Source of the DNA: Alteromonas sp. KUL106
Lineage (GTDB): Bacteria; Pseudomonadota; Gammaproteobacteria; Enterobacterales; Alteromonadaceae
Reading direction: 5' to 3'
Assembly: GCF_009811415.1 (NCBI RefSeq)
Contig: NZ_BLIG01000048.1
Coordinates: 1-64,000 of the forward strand
Length of the DNA: 64,000 nucleotides
In this document: positions 34,995 to 44,383 of the stretch, one piece after another
Numbering within the stretch: the first letter of the stretch is position 1
How the letters are laid out: every line of letters starts with the position of its first letter
Position numbers and translations under genes: made by a program
Notes under the pieces: generated by a model
What the model saw: only the letters and a program-made list of their open reading frames with translations
Database searches by the model: none
What the model was told of the DNA's origin: nothing

Positions 34995-36917
34995 GTGTCA
35001 CAAACAATATCTAAAACGTTGGATGTCATATGTCTTGGCAGAGCATCCGTCGACTTATACGGACAACAGATTGGCAATAGGTTGCAGGATATATCCTCTT
35101 TTGCCAAATCATTAGGTGGTTCGTCTTGTAACATTTGCTTTGGCGCCGCGCGTTTGGGGTTGCGTGCCTCAATGCTTACCAGGGTCGGCGATGAGCAATT
35201 TGGAGAGTTTATTCGAGAAGAACTGGAAAGCGCCGGCGTAGACACGAGTCACGTAGTCACAGATCCAGAAAGACTGACGGCACTCGCTATTCTCTCAATA
35301 AAAACAAAAGAAGCGTTTCCACTGCTCTTTTACAGAACAGATTGTGCCGATATGGCCATAGATGAAAGCGATTTCGACGAAGCTTATATCGCCTCATCTA
35401 AAGCGTTACTGATTACCGGTACACATTTTTCGACACCGCATGTGGATAGTGTGGCCCGAAAGGCGATTGCGTATGCTCGTCGTAATAACACCAAGGTTAT
35501 TTTAGATATCGATTATCGTCCGGTGCTTTGGGGGCTTACGCGTCCCGGTGAAGGCGATAACCGATTTGTGTCTAATACTGATGTGACTAAGCACCTTCAG
35601 TCAATTATTCCATTATGTGACTTGATTGTTGGCACGGAAGAAGAGGTACATATTGCAGGTGGCTCAACCGACACCATCGACGCGTTAAAGACAGTACGAG
35701 CGATCAGTGATGCTGAAATTGTCCTTAAACGAGGCGCGCAAGGATGCTCGATTTTCGATAGCGAGATCCCTAATCATATTGACGATGCGTTTTTTGCTGG
35801 AGGTGTCAGAGTCGATGTGCTCAATGTTTTGGGTGCCGGTGATGCATTTATGGCTGGCTTTCTTCGTGGCTGGATCAGAGAAGAGGGGTATGAAAAGGCC
35901 TGTTCGTACGCTAACGCATCTGGCGCGTTAGTTGTATCCCGTCATGGGTGTGCACCTGCCATTCCTACGCCAGAAGAACTTGACTACTATATTGCTAATC
36001 AGCATGACATTGAGCGGCCAGATTTAGATCCTGAGCTTAACTACCTGCATCGCGTTACCACACGTAAGCCAGCGGCGTGGGATGAACTATGTATTTTAGC
36101 GTTCGACCACCGCCAGCAATTTGTAGATATGGCAAATGATGTGGGGGCAGACGTCACCCTTATTCCCACACTAAAACAACATATTCTTGCCTCGCTAAAC
36201 GACGTGGCAAATAACGGCACTGTGCCCAACCAGGTGGGTGTGCTCATTGACGACACGTTTGGTCAAGACGCACTTAACGAAGTCACAGGCAAGCGCTGGT
36301 GGATAGGCAGACCGGTGGAAGTGCCTACCTCTCGTCCCATTGAGTTAGAGGGAGGGCGCTCTATAGGCTCAAGGTTGGTGTCGTGGCCTAAAGAACATAT
36401 TGTAAAATGCTTAATTTTTATGCATCCCGATGATGAACAAACAATGTGGGACGCGCAAAGTCGACAAATTAAAGAGCTTTATGATGCGGTCTGTGTAAGT
36501 GGCCATGAGTTGCTTTTAGAGATTATTCCTCCGAAAAACATGCCTTGCGACGACGACACAGTCGTGCGGTGTATGGAAAATGTGTACGACTTGGGTGTGC
36601 GTCCTGATTGGTGGAAGCTGCCGACGCCAACCCGTGGCGCATGGCAAGCTATCTCTTCACTTATTGAGACCCGGGCTCCGCACTGTAGAGGTGTGATTTT
36701 ACTGGGCTTGGACGCACCAATTGAACAACTTGCCAAAGGTTTTGAAGACAGTGCTCATTTCCCCCTATGTCGAGGCTTTGCCGTGGGACGTTCTATCTTT
36801 GCTAAAGCAAGTCGAGCATGGTTAGCAGGGGAGATTGACGACGACAGTCTAAAAGCTGAAATAGCGAGCAATTACTTAACTTTGGTTAAAGCCTGGAATA
36901 AGCGTAAGGATACTTAA
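34995..36917 (+). CDS. iolC: IolC 5-dehydro-2-deoxygluconokinase fused to DUF2090
   Basis: A 640-residue two-domain protein with a GTG start. Residues about 8-330 are a PfkB kinase with LGAGDAFMAGFLRGW as its catalytic motif, phosphorylating 5-keto-2-deoxygluconate at C6. Residues about 345-640 are DUF2090 (WDELCILAFDHRQQF, VGVLIDDTFGQDAL, CRGFAVGRSIF), a predicted TIM-barrel that may be the following aldolase and thus stand in for IolJ; that role is inference. It opens the iolC-iolD-mmsA operon and is followed one base later by iolD. Confidence 0.9.
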   Translation: MSQTISKTLDVICLGRASVDLYGQQIGNRLQDISSFAKSLGGSSCNICFGAARLGLRASMLTRVGDEQFGEFIREELESAGVDTSHVVTDPERLTALAILSIKTKEAFPLLFYRTDCADMAIDESDFDEAYIASSKALLITGTHFSTPHVDSVARKAIAYARRNNTKVILDIDYRPVLWGLTRPGEGDNRFVSNTDVTKHLQSIIPLCDLIVGTEEEVHIAGGSTDTIDALKTVRAISDAEIVLKRGAQGCSIFDSEIPNHIDDAFFAGGVRVDVLNVLGAGDAFMAGFLRGWIREEGYEKACSYANASGALVVSRHGCAPAIPTPEELDYYIANQHDIERPDLDPELNYLHRVTTRKPAAWDELCILAFDHRQQFVDMANDVGADVTLIPTLKQHILASLNDVANNGTVPNQVGVLIDDTFGQDALNEVTGKRWWIGRPVEVPTSRPIELEGGRSIGSRLVSWPKEHIVKCLIFMHPDDEQTMWDAQSRQIKELYDAVCVSGHELLLEIIPPKNMPCDDDTVVRCMENVYDLGVRPDWWKLPTPTRGAWQAISSLIETRAPHCRGVILLGLDAPIEQLAKGFEDSAHFPLCRGFAVGRSIFAKASRAWLAGEIDDDSLKAEIASNYLTLVKAWNKRKDT

Positions 36918-36918
36918 C

Positions 36919-38760
36919 ATGCAGTATGTTCGATTAACCGCCGCGCAGGCGCTGGTAAAGTTTTTTAGCCAGCAATATATCGTTCACAACAACGAAGAGG
37001 TGCCGATTTTTGGCGGCGCGTTTGCGATTTTTGGTCATGGTAACGTAGCCGGCTTAGGCGAGGCTCTTTACCACGCGCAAGACAGTATGCCTACGTTTCG
37101 TGCTCACAACGAGCAGGGCATGGCCCATACTGCAATTGCGTATGCGAAAGCAAATTTCCGCAAGCGCATGATGATGTGTACGTCTTCAATTGGGCCTGGC
37201 GCCACGAATATGGTAACCGCAGCGGCGCTTGCCCATGCCAATCGCCTTCCTGTGTTATTGGTTCCCGGCGACACGTTTGCAAACCGAAAGCCAGATCCTG
37301 TGCTTCAACAAATAGAGCACTTTACTGATCCTGGCGTAACGGCGAATGACTGCTTCAAACCAGTAAGCCGGTACTTCGACCGCATTCATCGCCCTGAACA
37401 ACTGATCCATTCAATGCCCGTAGCAATGCAGACACTCTTGGACCCGGTGAACTGTGGCCCTGTTACTCTCGCTTTTCCGCAAGATGTACAGACCGAAGCA
37501 TTCGACTATCCAGAAAGTCTGTTTGTAAAGAAAGTGCATAGTTTACGGCGAGCAAGCGCGCATCAGGATGAATTAGCACATGCACTTAGCGCACTTCAAA
37601 GCGCGGAAAAGCCTCTCATCATCGCCGGTGGCGGAGTGCTTTACTCTGAGGCCGCAGAAGTGCTGTCTGACTTTGCGCTTGCCCATCAAATCCCGGTCGC
37701 AGAAACCCAGGCTGGAAAAGGGGCGTTGCCGTGGGAGCATCCTTGTGCAGTAGGCGGTATCGGTGTAACGGGGTCAGCTGCTGCAAATCAGCTAGCCCAA
37801 GAGGCTGATGTGGTGCTGGCAATAGGGACCCGTTTGCAGGATTTCACAACGGAGTCGCGAACATTGTTGGAAAGTCACCAAAAAACGTTAATTCAGCTGA
37901 ACGTAGGTGTGTTCGACGCTGAAAAGCACAACGCTCAACCGTTAGTTGGCGACGCGCGAACCGTGATAATGCAACTATCTGAGGGCCTTACGCCCGTTCC
38001 ACTGTTTAAAGACTGGCTCAATCGTGCAAAAGCGTTAAACGCCCAATGGCAAAGCATGTATGACAATGTCACAGCAGACACGGGCACTGAACTCCCCTCC
38101 GACGCACAAGTGCTAGGTGCTATCAAACGGCAAAGTAACACAAGCGATGTCATTGTTTGTGCTGCCGGCGGTCTCCCTGGAGAGCTTCATAAGCTATGGC
38201 GAGCTGAGGGACCGGGCTCTTACCATGTGGAATATGGCTTCTCTTGCATGGGCTATGAGATAGCGGGTGGCTTGGGCGTAAAAATGGCCACACCAAAGCG
38301 CGAGGTGTTTGTGGTGGTAGGTGATGGTTCTTACATGATGATGAACTCTGAACTGGCGACGTCAATCATGCTTGAACAAAAGATCACCGTCATTCTGCTC
38401 GACAACCGAGGTTTCGGCTGCATTAACCGCCTTCAACAAGGTACCGGGAACGCACCTTTCAACAACCTTTTAGAAAACTGTGCGGGTAATCCCGACGCAA
38501 TGCACATCGACTTTGCTGCACACGCCAGTGCAATGGGGGCGCACGGCATTAGTGTGTCCAGTATTGGCGAGCTAGAGTCTGCGCTAGAAAAAGCGCGCAG
38601 TAATACAAAAAGTACCCTGATTTCACTTAATACCGACCCGCATATCAGTACTGATAACGGCAGCTGGTGGGACGTTGCTATACCTGAGATCTCACAGCGT
38701 GAGTCGGTAAATCAAGCACATAAAGAATACAAAGGTGCTCAGTCTAAGCAACCTTATTAA
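36919..38760 (+). CDS. iolD: 3D-(3,5/4)-trihydroxycyclohexane-1,2-dione hydrolase IolD
   Basis: A 613-residue thiamine-diphosphate enzyme that opens the inositol-derived ring to 5-deoxy-glucuronate. The three ThDP domains are visible: the catalytic Glu region MPTFRAHNEQGMAHTAIAYAKA, the central domain with GGGVLYSE, and the ThDP/Mg motif VVGDGSYMMMNSELATSIMLEQKITVILLDN. Length and order match IolD. It follows iolC after one base and precedes mmsA by 30 bases. Confidence 0.95.
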   Translation: MQYVRLTAAQALVKFFSQQYIVHNNEEVPIFGGAFAIFGHGNVAGLGEALYHAQDSMPTFRAHNEQGMAHTAIAYAKANFRKRMMMCTSSIGPGATNMVTAAALAHANRLPVLLVPGDTFANRKPDPVLQQIEHFTDPGVTANDCFKPVSRYFDRIHRPEQLIHSMPVAMQTLLDPVNCGPVTLAFPQDVQTEAFDYPESLFVKKVHSLRRASAHQDELAHALSALQSAEKPLIIAGGGVLYSEAAEVLSDFALAHQIPVAETQAGKGALPWEHPCAVGGIGVTGSAAANQLAQEADVVLAIGTRLQDFTTESRTLLESHQKTLIQLNVGVFDAEKHNAQPLVGDARTVIMQLSEGLTPVPLFKDWLNRAKALNAQWQSMYDNVTADTGTELPSDAQVLGAIKRQSNTSDVIVCAAGGLPGELHKLWRAEGPGSYHVEYGFSCMGYEIAGGLGVKMATPKREVFVVVGDGSYMMMNSELATSIMLEQKITVILLDNRGFGCINRLQQGTGNAPFNNLLENCAGNPDAMHIDFAAHASAMGAHGISVSSIGELESALEKARSNTKSTLISLNTDPHISTDNGSWWDVAIPEISQRESVNQAHKEYKGAQSKQPY

Positions 38761-38790
38761 TTTTGAAGACTCACGTCTTAGAGGAACATC

Positions 38791-40293
38791 ATGCAAACAC
38801 TTGGTAATTTTATAAACGGTAATAACGTAGAAAGCCAGAGCGGACGAGTAGGGGCAGTTTACGACCCCGCCACGGGAGAGCAGACTAAGCAAGTATGCCT
38901 TTCAAGTGCACAAGAGACAGCACAAGCGATTACTGCCGCACATGATGCGCTTGCAGAATGGAGCGCGGTTACACCGTTGAACCGTTCTCGCGTGATGTTT
39001 AAGTTCAAAGCGCTGCTGGAAGAAAATAAAGATGAACTGGCACTGCTTATCACGTCAGAGCATGGAAAAGTTTTTTCGGATGCGCAGGGAGAGCTAACCC
39101 GAGGCATAGAGGTGGTGGAATTCGCGTGTGGTATTCCACATTTGCTCAAGGGCGAGCAGTCAATGAACGTTGGCCGTGGTGTGGACAGTTTCTCATTAAT
39201 GCAGCCGGTGGGTGTCTGCGCGGGAATTGCGCCCTTCAATTTCCCCGCGATGGTACCACTTTGGATGTTCCCAGTTGCGTTAGCGTGCGGTAATACATTT
39301 GTGATGAAGCCTTCCGAAAAAGATCCTAGCGTACCGTTAAAGCTGGCCGAGCTTTTAAAAGAGGCGGGCTTGCCAGACGGTGTATTCAATGTTGTGAATG
39401 GCGATAAAGAATCAGTTGACGTGTTGCTCAGCGATCCTAGAGTGCAAGCGGTTAGCTTTGTAGGTTCTACGCCTATCGCTGAATATGTATACAAGACGGG
39501 GAGTGAGAACGGAAAACGCGTGCAGGCACTCGGTGGTGCTAAAAATCATATGGTAGTGATGCCAGATGCTGACCTTGATTTAGTTAGTGGTTCTTTAATG
39601 GGCGCTGCTTATGGCTCTGCGGGGGAACGCTGCATGGCGATTTCTGTGGCCGTATGTGTGGGCGACGAAGCAGCGGATGCACTGATAGAAAAGCTAGAAA
39701 CGGAAATAGCGAATATGCGCGTTGGTGCTGGACTTGGCGAAGGTGAGGAACCACATATGGGGCCTCTAATCAGCCGTCAGCATGCTGATAAGGTGCTGTC
39801 TTATATTGAGACAGGAATCAAGGAGGGGGCGCGTTTGGTCAGCGATGGGCGCAATTTTACCGTAACTGGAAACGAGCAAGGCTATTTTGTGGGCCCCACC
39901 CTATTTGATAATGTGACGCCAGGCATGCGTGTGTATCAGGAAGAAATATTTGGTCCTGTACTTAGTATAGTGCGCGTAAATACCTTCGAAGAAGCGCTTA
40001 AACTTGTTAATGAACACGAATACGGAAACGGCACCTCGATATTTACGGCAAATGGCGAGGCTGCCCATATGTATACGCATCAGGTGCAAGTGGGTATGGT
40101 TGGCGTGAATGTACCCATTCCTGTGCCCATGGCGTTTCACAGCTTTGGCGGATGGAAACGCTCAATATTTGGTCCTCTAAATATGCACGGCCCAGATGGC
40201 GTTCGGTTCTACACTAAGATGAAAACGGTGACGGCTCGCTGGCCTAAAGGCCAGCAAAATATCAATCATTACACTATGCCAACAATGAAATAG
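38791..40293 (+). CDS. mmsA: Methylmalonate/malonate-semialdehyde dehydrogenase (CoA-acylating)
   Basis: A 500-residue aldehyde dehydrogenase converting malonate semialdehyde, the end product of inositol breakdown, to acetyl-CoA (the IolA reaction); the same family acts in valine breakdown. The catalytic Cys is in GSAGERCMAISVAV, the cofactor site in GSTPIAEYVYK, and the GGAKNHMVVMPDAD and MHGPDGVRFYTKMKTVTARWP segments are specific to MmsA/IolA. It has GAGGAA before its ATG and ends the operon. Confidence 0.95.
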   Translation: MQTLGNFINGNNVESQSGRVGAVYDPATGEQTKQVCLSSAQETAQAITAAHDALAEWSAVTPLNRSRVMFKFKALLEENKDELALLITSEHGKVFSDAQGELTRGIEVVEFACGIPHLLKGEQSMNVGRGVDSFSLMQPVGVCAGIAPFNFPAMVPLWMFPVALACGNTFVMKPSEKDPSVPLKLAELLKEAGLPDGVFNVVNGDKESVDVLLSDPRVQAVSFVGSTPIAEYVYKTGSENGKRVQALGGAKNHMVVMPDADLDLVSGSLMGAAYGSAGERCMAISVAVCVGDEAADALIEKLETEIANMRVGAGLGEGEEPHMGPLISRQHADKVLSYIETGIKEGARLVSDGRNFTVTGNEQGYFVGPTLFDNVTPGMRVYQEEIFGPVLSIVRVNTFEEALKLVNEHEYGNGTSIFTANGEAAHMYTHQVQVGMVGVNVPIPVPMAFHSFGGWKRSIFGPLNMHGPDGVRFYTKMKTVTARWPKGQQNINHYTMPTMK

Positions 40294-40333
40294 CGCTAGC
40301 GTTACAGACCCTCAATACGAAATTTTAAAAACG

Positions 40334-40364
40334 AAGGCATTCACTATAGTGAATGCCTTTTTTT
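40334..40364. terminator. Terminator after mmsA, probably bidirectional
   Basis: The 11-bp stem AAGGCATTCAC and GTGAATGCCTT has a four-base loop. A run of T follows on the plus strand, and CGTTTTTAAAA on the minus strand, where the HAD gene approaches. Confidence 0.85.
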
Positions 40365-40468
40365 ATGTTCTTTTTATTGACCGGGTTGGAATGTTGTAAC
40401 GGGTGGGAAGGTTGCAGAAAACATAATCAGGCACGTTGCCATCAATTGCAAAAAAAGTAAGTTATCGC

Positions 40469-41107
40469 TTACTTAAGCGAGGCAATGAGACCCGGTAGCG
40501 CTCTCATATCGCTGAACGAAGACACATTGGGTAAAGAAACGGGTTCGTTGAATGTGTTGTAGAAGAAGGTTTTCATTTTTGCTGCACTACCCGCCTTTAT
40601 ACCCGCCATGCTGTCTTCTATCACTACACATTCAGACGGCATTACCCCTAGCCTTTTCGCTACTCTTAAATAAATGTCTGGGCTTGGCTTGTACGCGCCG
40701 ATGTCGTAGGCGCTGTAAATATGTGGGGCAAAATAGTGGTGCAAGTGACAAAGCCCTAATGCATGGTCTATTTTTTCTTTAGGGCCATTCGATACCACCG
40801 CTTTTTCGTAGTCTAGCTGTTCCAGTGCGTCAACAATCCCATCGATAGGTCTGAGGTTCGCTTCGAATAAATTGGCGACGCGAGCCCGGTAGTCTTCTAA
40901 AAAGTGTGCAGGAATAGTGATGTCATTCGATGTGGCAATATCGTTGAGTACCTCCGACATCTTGCCGCCTCGATATCGCTTCATCAACTGATGCGCATCA
41001 AGCTTGAGCCCCAAAGTCGCAAACTGCTGAGCTAAGCCAAGGTTGCACAGGTATTCGCTATCTACTAGTGTGCCGTCACTATCAAAAAGCAAACACTTTA
41101 TGGTCAT
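40469..41107 (-). CDS. HAD-IA family sugar phosphatase
   Basis: A 212-residue HAD hydrolase of the beta-phosphoglucomutase/YieH group. The nucleophile motif is FDSDGTLVDSE, motif II is VVSNGPKEK, motif III is KPSPDIY and motif IV is VIEDSMAGIKAG. The ATG at 41107 lies directly after the GH92 stop and is preferred to the TTG at 41119. Probably translated from the GH92 message. The substrate is likely a sugar phosphate, perhaps a product of the local pathway, but cannot be named. Confidence 0.82.
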   Translation of the reverse strand: MTIKCLLFDSDGTLVDSEYLCNLGLAQQFATLGLKLDAHQLMKRYRGGKMSEVLNDIATSNDITIPAHFLEDYRARVANLFEANLRPIDGIVDALEQLDYEKAVVSNGPKEKIDHALGLCHLHHYFAPHIYSAYDIGAYKPSPDIYLRVAKRLGVMPSECVVIEDSMAGIKAGSAAKMKTFFYNTFNEPVSLPNVSSFSDMRALPGLIASLK

Positions 41108-41109
41108 GC

Positions 41110-43452
41110 TTATCGCCAAGACGGGTTAGGCGTAGACGACATTTGCAGGACAAGTTCTCCACCATTTGTGATTTCACTGTGTAGCAAATAGGCGCGGTTT
41201 AAAGGTTCGCCATTGAGCGTAGCAGACTCCACAAAAACATTATCTGGTCCATTATCTAGGGTTTTGATCGTAAACTGTTTACCCGTGAAGTAGTCATTGT
41301 CTAAAGAAAGTGTGATTTCATCGAAAATAGGAGAGCCAATATAATAAATAGGGTCCTGTTCTACGCCCCCAGTTAGCTGAAACAAGCCTATTTTCATGAG
41401 TACCGCCAGCGCGCCCATTAAACCCTGATCTTCATCACCATTGTAACCACGCTCAGGAGATAAATGGGAGTAAACAGCGTCGACAACCCGTCTTGACCAT
41501 TTTTGTGTTTTCCAGGGGGCGCCTGCTGCGCTAAATATAAACGCGGTTTGCATGCTTGGCTGATTACCATAATTGATCGGAGCCCGACGTAACGATTCAA
41601 TGGTTTCATCTGCATGAGCAGTGCCTGACGTGAAGCCTTGCTTTTCGGCAACAAGAAAGTCGCGGTCTAGACGCTCAATTAATACCGCTTCCCCGCCCAT
41701 CAATTCGGCTAACCCTTTAATATCGTGAGGTACAAACCAGGTGCCTTGAGCGGGGTTCGATTCAACAAAGCCATTTTCGTATTGATAGGGGTCGAATGGG
41801 GTTTGCCACGTACCGTCTACATTTCTAGGGCGCATGAAACCCGATTCAGGATCAAAAACATTGCGGTAGTTTTGACTGCGTTTTAAAAAATATTGATAGT
41901 CGTTCTCTTTTCCTAGCGCGTTGGCAAACTGAGCAAGGGTAAAATCTTGATACGCATTTTCTAAGGTTTGGCCCGGCCCCCTTCTATGATTTCCGTAACT
42001 GCTTTCCTCCGGCGGCAGAGGAAATGGAATGTAGCCTTTTTCGAGATAATGTCGCATACCACCACCCGTTTTGGTGTAATGCTCATAACCCGCTTTTGCC
42101 ATAATGCCTTTATCACTATGATTGTACGTTAACCCGTTGTAAGCCGTTTCAACATCGAAGTCTCGTATGCCTTTCATATAGTTAGAAACGATAAACGGCG
42201 TTGATGAAGCGCCTGTCATGACATAGGTGTAATTTCCACCTGATGGGCCTCGTGGAATCATCGAGCCATCTTTATAATAGGTAAGCAGACTGTTGGTGAA
42301 ATCTGAGGCAACGCTTGGGTATACCAGCGGCCACAGCGTTGCAATGGTCCATTGCGCTCCCCAAAAAGAATCTGAGTTGTGATGGTTAAATAGCGGGACA
42401 CCCTTTTCATTGAGGGGAAGCTGTTTAATAACAGGGTCTATGCCAGTTTGATCAACATATTGACCGTTGGCGTCAGAGATAATGCGTCTGCCTTGTAGTG
42501 CATGCCAAAGATCGGTGTAAAAGCGGCGCTGTTGTTGCTCACTTCCGCCTTTTACGGTGATTTTTTCAAGCCATGTGTTCCACTCTGTGAGTGCGGCTTC
42601 TTTTGTTTTATCAAAGTGCCAGGTAGATAACTCTGCATCAATATTGGCTTTTGCATTCTCCACAGACACATAGGAGATCCCCACTTTCATCAAAAGCGGT
42701 TTTGCGTCATGACTCAGTTCAATGAGTAGCCCGGCATCAAGCCCGTTAATGCCGCTAACGGCTGGGAATACATGTTCCCCTCTGTAGCTGTCTAATCGAG
42801 CTATGTCTTTATCGAATTCGGCATAGTAGTAAACTTTTGTAGGGCGAGTTCTGCGGTACGTCGGCAAGTTTGTTATGTAGCCAGCTACCGCATTAGGCGC
42901 GACTTGGTTTGCTTCTGCGTGACCTAATTCTGATGGACCTAATTTGCCGCCTAAGTTAAATAATACTTGTTGTGGGGCGTTAGGCGCATAATGGTAGCGA
43001 TGAAAACCAACCCGGGTTGTAGCGGTAAGCTCTACATCAATTTTGTAACGATCTAATGAAAATTTATGGTAGCCGGGCTTTACAATTTCACTGTCATGAG
43101 AAAATGGAGAGTAATAGTCATTTTTAATCTCGGCCACAGGGCGAGTAGACGAGAGAGGCATAACGGATAGCCCGGATAGCTGCCACGCATGCACGTGGCT
43201 TATGCCCTTAATGTCGTTAGAATGGTATCGATAACCACTTCCCCATGCTCCGCCTATCTCGGTATCGGGGTTGAGGTTGACCATACCAAAAGGAAGTGAT
43301 GCTGAGTCAAAAAAGAACCAACGGCTGTTAGCTGAATCGAGATAAGGATAAACAAGGTCAACGGGTTGCTTACTGGCCGCATAACTTAACGAAAGCGGCG
43401 TCAAAACACACGACATTGCTAGAAAACACGTCAACCAAAGATTCTTTTTCAT
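41110..43452 (-). CDS. Exported GH92 alpha-mannosidase family protein
   Basis: A 780-residue protein with a signal peptide (MKKNLWLTCFLAMSCVLTPLSLSYA) and the GH92 fold. Family hallmarks are the start DLVYPYLDSAN, PFGMVNLNPDTE, GYRYHSNDIKGISHVHAWQLSG, FWGAQWTIATLWPLVYP and YNGDEDQGLMGALAVL. GH92 members are calcium-dependent exo-alpha-mannosidases. It would act in the periplasm or outside. It is the first gene of a minus-strand pair with the HAD phosphatase and is preceded by a GntR operator. The bond specificity cannot be told. Confidence 0.85.
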   Translation of the reverse strand: MKKNLWLTCFLAMSCVLTPLSLSYAASKQPVDLVYPYLDSANSRWFFFDSASLPFGMVNLNPDTEIGGAWGSGYRYHSNDIKGISHVHAWQLSGLSVMPLSSTRPVAEIKNDYYSPFSHDSEIVKPGYHKFSLDRYKIDVELTATTRVGFHRYHYAPNAPQQVLFNLGGKLGPSELGHAEANQVAPNAVAGYITNLPTYRRTRPTKVYYYAEFDKDIARLDSYRGEHVFPAVSGINGLDAGLLIELSHDAKPLLMKVGISYVSVENAKANIDAELSTWHFDKTKEAALTEWNTWLEKITVKGGSEQQQRRFYTDLWHALQGRRIISDANGQYVDQTGIDPVIKQLPLNEKGVPLFNHHNSDSFWGAQWTIATLWPLVYPSVASDFTNSLLTYYKDGSMIPRGPSGGNYTYVMTGASSTPFIVSNYMKGIRDFDVETAYNGLTYNHSDKGIMAKAGYEHYTKTGGGMRHYLEKGYIPFPLPPEESSYGNHRRGPGQTLENAYQDFTLAQFANALGKENDYQYFLKRSQNYRNVFDPESGFMRPRNVDGTWQTPFDPYQYENGFVESNPAQGTWFVPHDIKGLAELMGGEAVLIERLDRDFLVAEKQGFTSGTAHADETIESLRRAPINYGNQPSMQTAFIFSAAGAPWKTQKWSRRVVDAVYSHLSPERGYNGDEDQGLMGALAVLMKIGLFQLTGGVEQDPIYYIGSPIFDEITLSLDNDYFTGKQFTIKTLDNGPDNVFVESATLNGEPLNRAYLLHSEITNGGELVLQMSSTPNPSWR

Positions 43453-43505
43453 CCTTAACTACCCCAAACTAAATCGTTATTAACGCCTTTATAACAAGAT
43501 GCTGT

Positions 43506-43522
43506 ACCAATTTCAAATTGGT
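43506..43522. promoter_or_regulatory. Palindrome overlapping the GH92 upstream operator
   Basis: ACCAATTT and AAATTGGT flank a single C, a perfect 17-base palindrome that shares its right arm with the adjacent GntR site. It may be a second half of a double operator. Confidence 0.5.
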
Positions 43523-43533
43523 TCGTCCAATTT
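43515..43533. promoter_or_regulatory. GntR operator upstream of GH92 (site A)
   Basis: AAATTGG and CCAATTT arms surround TTCGT; on the minus strand the core reads TTGGACGAACCAA. The same core with one change (TTGGACGGACCAA) lies before gntR and manD. Confidence 0.7.
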
Positions 43534-44261
43534 TAGTCGGAGATGAATAAAATATACGCTTCGGAAACGTCGGCGAGATGTGACTGCATGGCTTTCTTTG
43601 CCGCATCGCTGTCATAGCGAGAGAGGCTTTCAAGAATTTGCTTGTGCGCTTCGATATTAGGGTTGGAGCCTTTCTGGCGGATCTTGTCGTTAAATACACG
43701 GCTTATTTCCGACGATTCACGCAAAGACCATAACCATTCAACGGTGGTAATAATGGCGCTGTTGCGCGTTGCCTGTGCAATAGTGCGGTGAAACTTTCCG
43801 TCAAACTCCTCTGCCTCCTTTATCTTTCCAAGTGCGACCATGTCTTCCATTTGCTTAAGATAAGCCTTCAGTTTGAGTAGTTCCTCATTACTGATCCTTT
43901 GCGCTGCCAGCGCTGCTGCTTCACCTTCAAATAAAGTTCGAGCCTCCATGATTTCAAGGGGGCCTGGCGCATCTTCCATGACCAAACTCGTCTTTAAATT
44001 CTCTCGCTTTAATACGTAAACGCCTGAACCTGGGCGAATTTCTACTAAACCGGATACCTCAAGGGCAATCAATGCTTCCCGTACGGTTTGGCGACTGACT
44101 TCGTATTCTTGTGCAAGTTCTCTCTCAGGGGAAAGGCGATCTCCAGGGCTCAAATTGTCATTGATGATGAGCTGTGCAAGTGAGTCTGCAACTTGAAGAT
44201 ACAGGCGTTGACCGGTGCTCGAAGAACCAGAGTGTAGATTTTTTGGACTTACATGTTGCAT
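43533..44261 (-). CDS. GntR/FCD (FadR-type) regulator of the uronate locus
   Basis: A 242-residue transcription regulator with an N-terminal GntR winged helix (residues about 20-85, GDRLSPERELAQEYEVSRQTVREALIALEVSGLVEIRPGSGVYV) and a C-terminal FCD ligand domain. The family includes UxuR, ExuR and KdgR-like repressors that respond to sugar acids. Its start is next to operator site B, so it probably regulates itself as well as GH92 and manD. Confidence 0.9.
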   Translation of the reverse strand: MQHVSPKNLHSGSSSTGQRLYLQVADSLAQLIINDNLSPGDRLSPERELAQEYEVSRQTVREALIALEVSGLVEIRPGSGVYVLKRENLKTSLVMEDAPGPLEIMEARTLFEGEAAALAAQRISNEELLKLKAYLKQMEDMVALGKIKEAEEFDGKFHRTIAQATRNSAIITTVEWLWSLRESSEISRVFNDKIRQKGSNPNIEAHKQILESLSRYDSDAAKKAMQSHLADVSEAYILFISD

Positions 44262-44277
44262 ATTGGACGGACCAAAT
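44262..44277. promoter_or_regulatory. GntR operator between gntR and manD (site B)
   Basis: ATTGGACGGACCAAAT, immediately upstream of the gntR start, shares the core TTGGACGRACCAA with site A. A further TTGGCCAA lies at 44298-44305 on the manD side. Confidence 0.7.
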
Positions 44278-44383
44278 GTTAACTTAATGAAAAAGGCTTG
44301 GCCAATTTAAGGCTTTGTGGTGGTAAATTCAAGGCTACATCTGTGTTTTTACTCGACAGAGCACCGTTTATATAGGAATGAAT

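Noticed and set aside
38859..39494. 211-codon frame opposite mmsA
   Set aside because: A shadow frame on the complement of a highly conserved dehydrogenase; it is Ser- and Thr-rich without family similarity.
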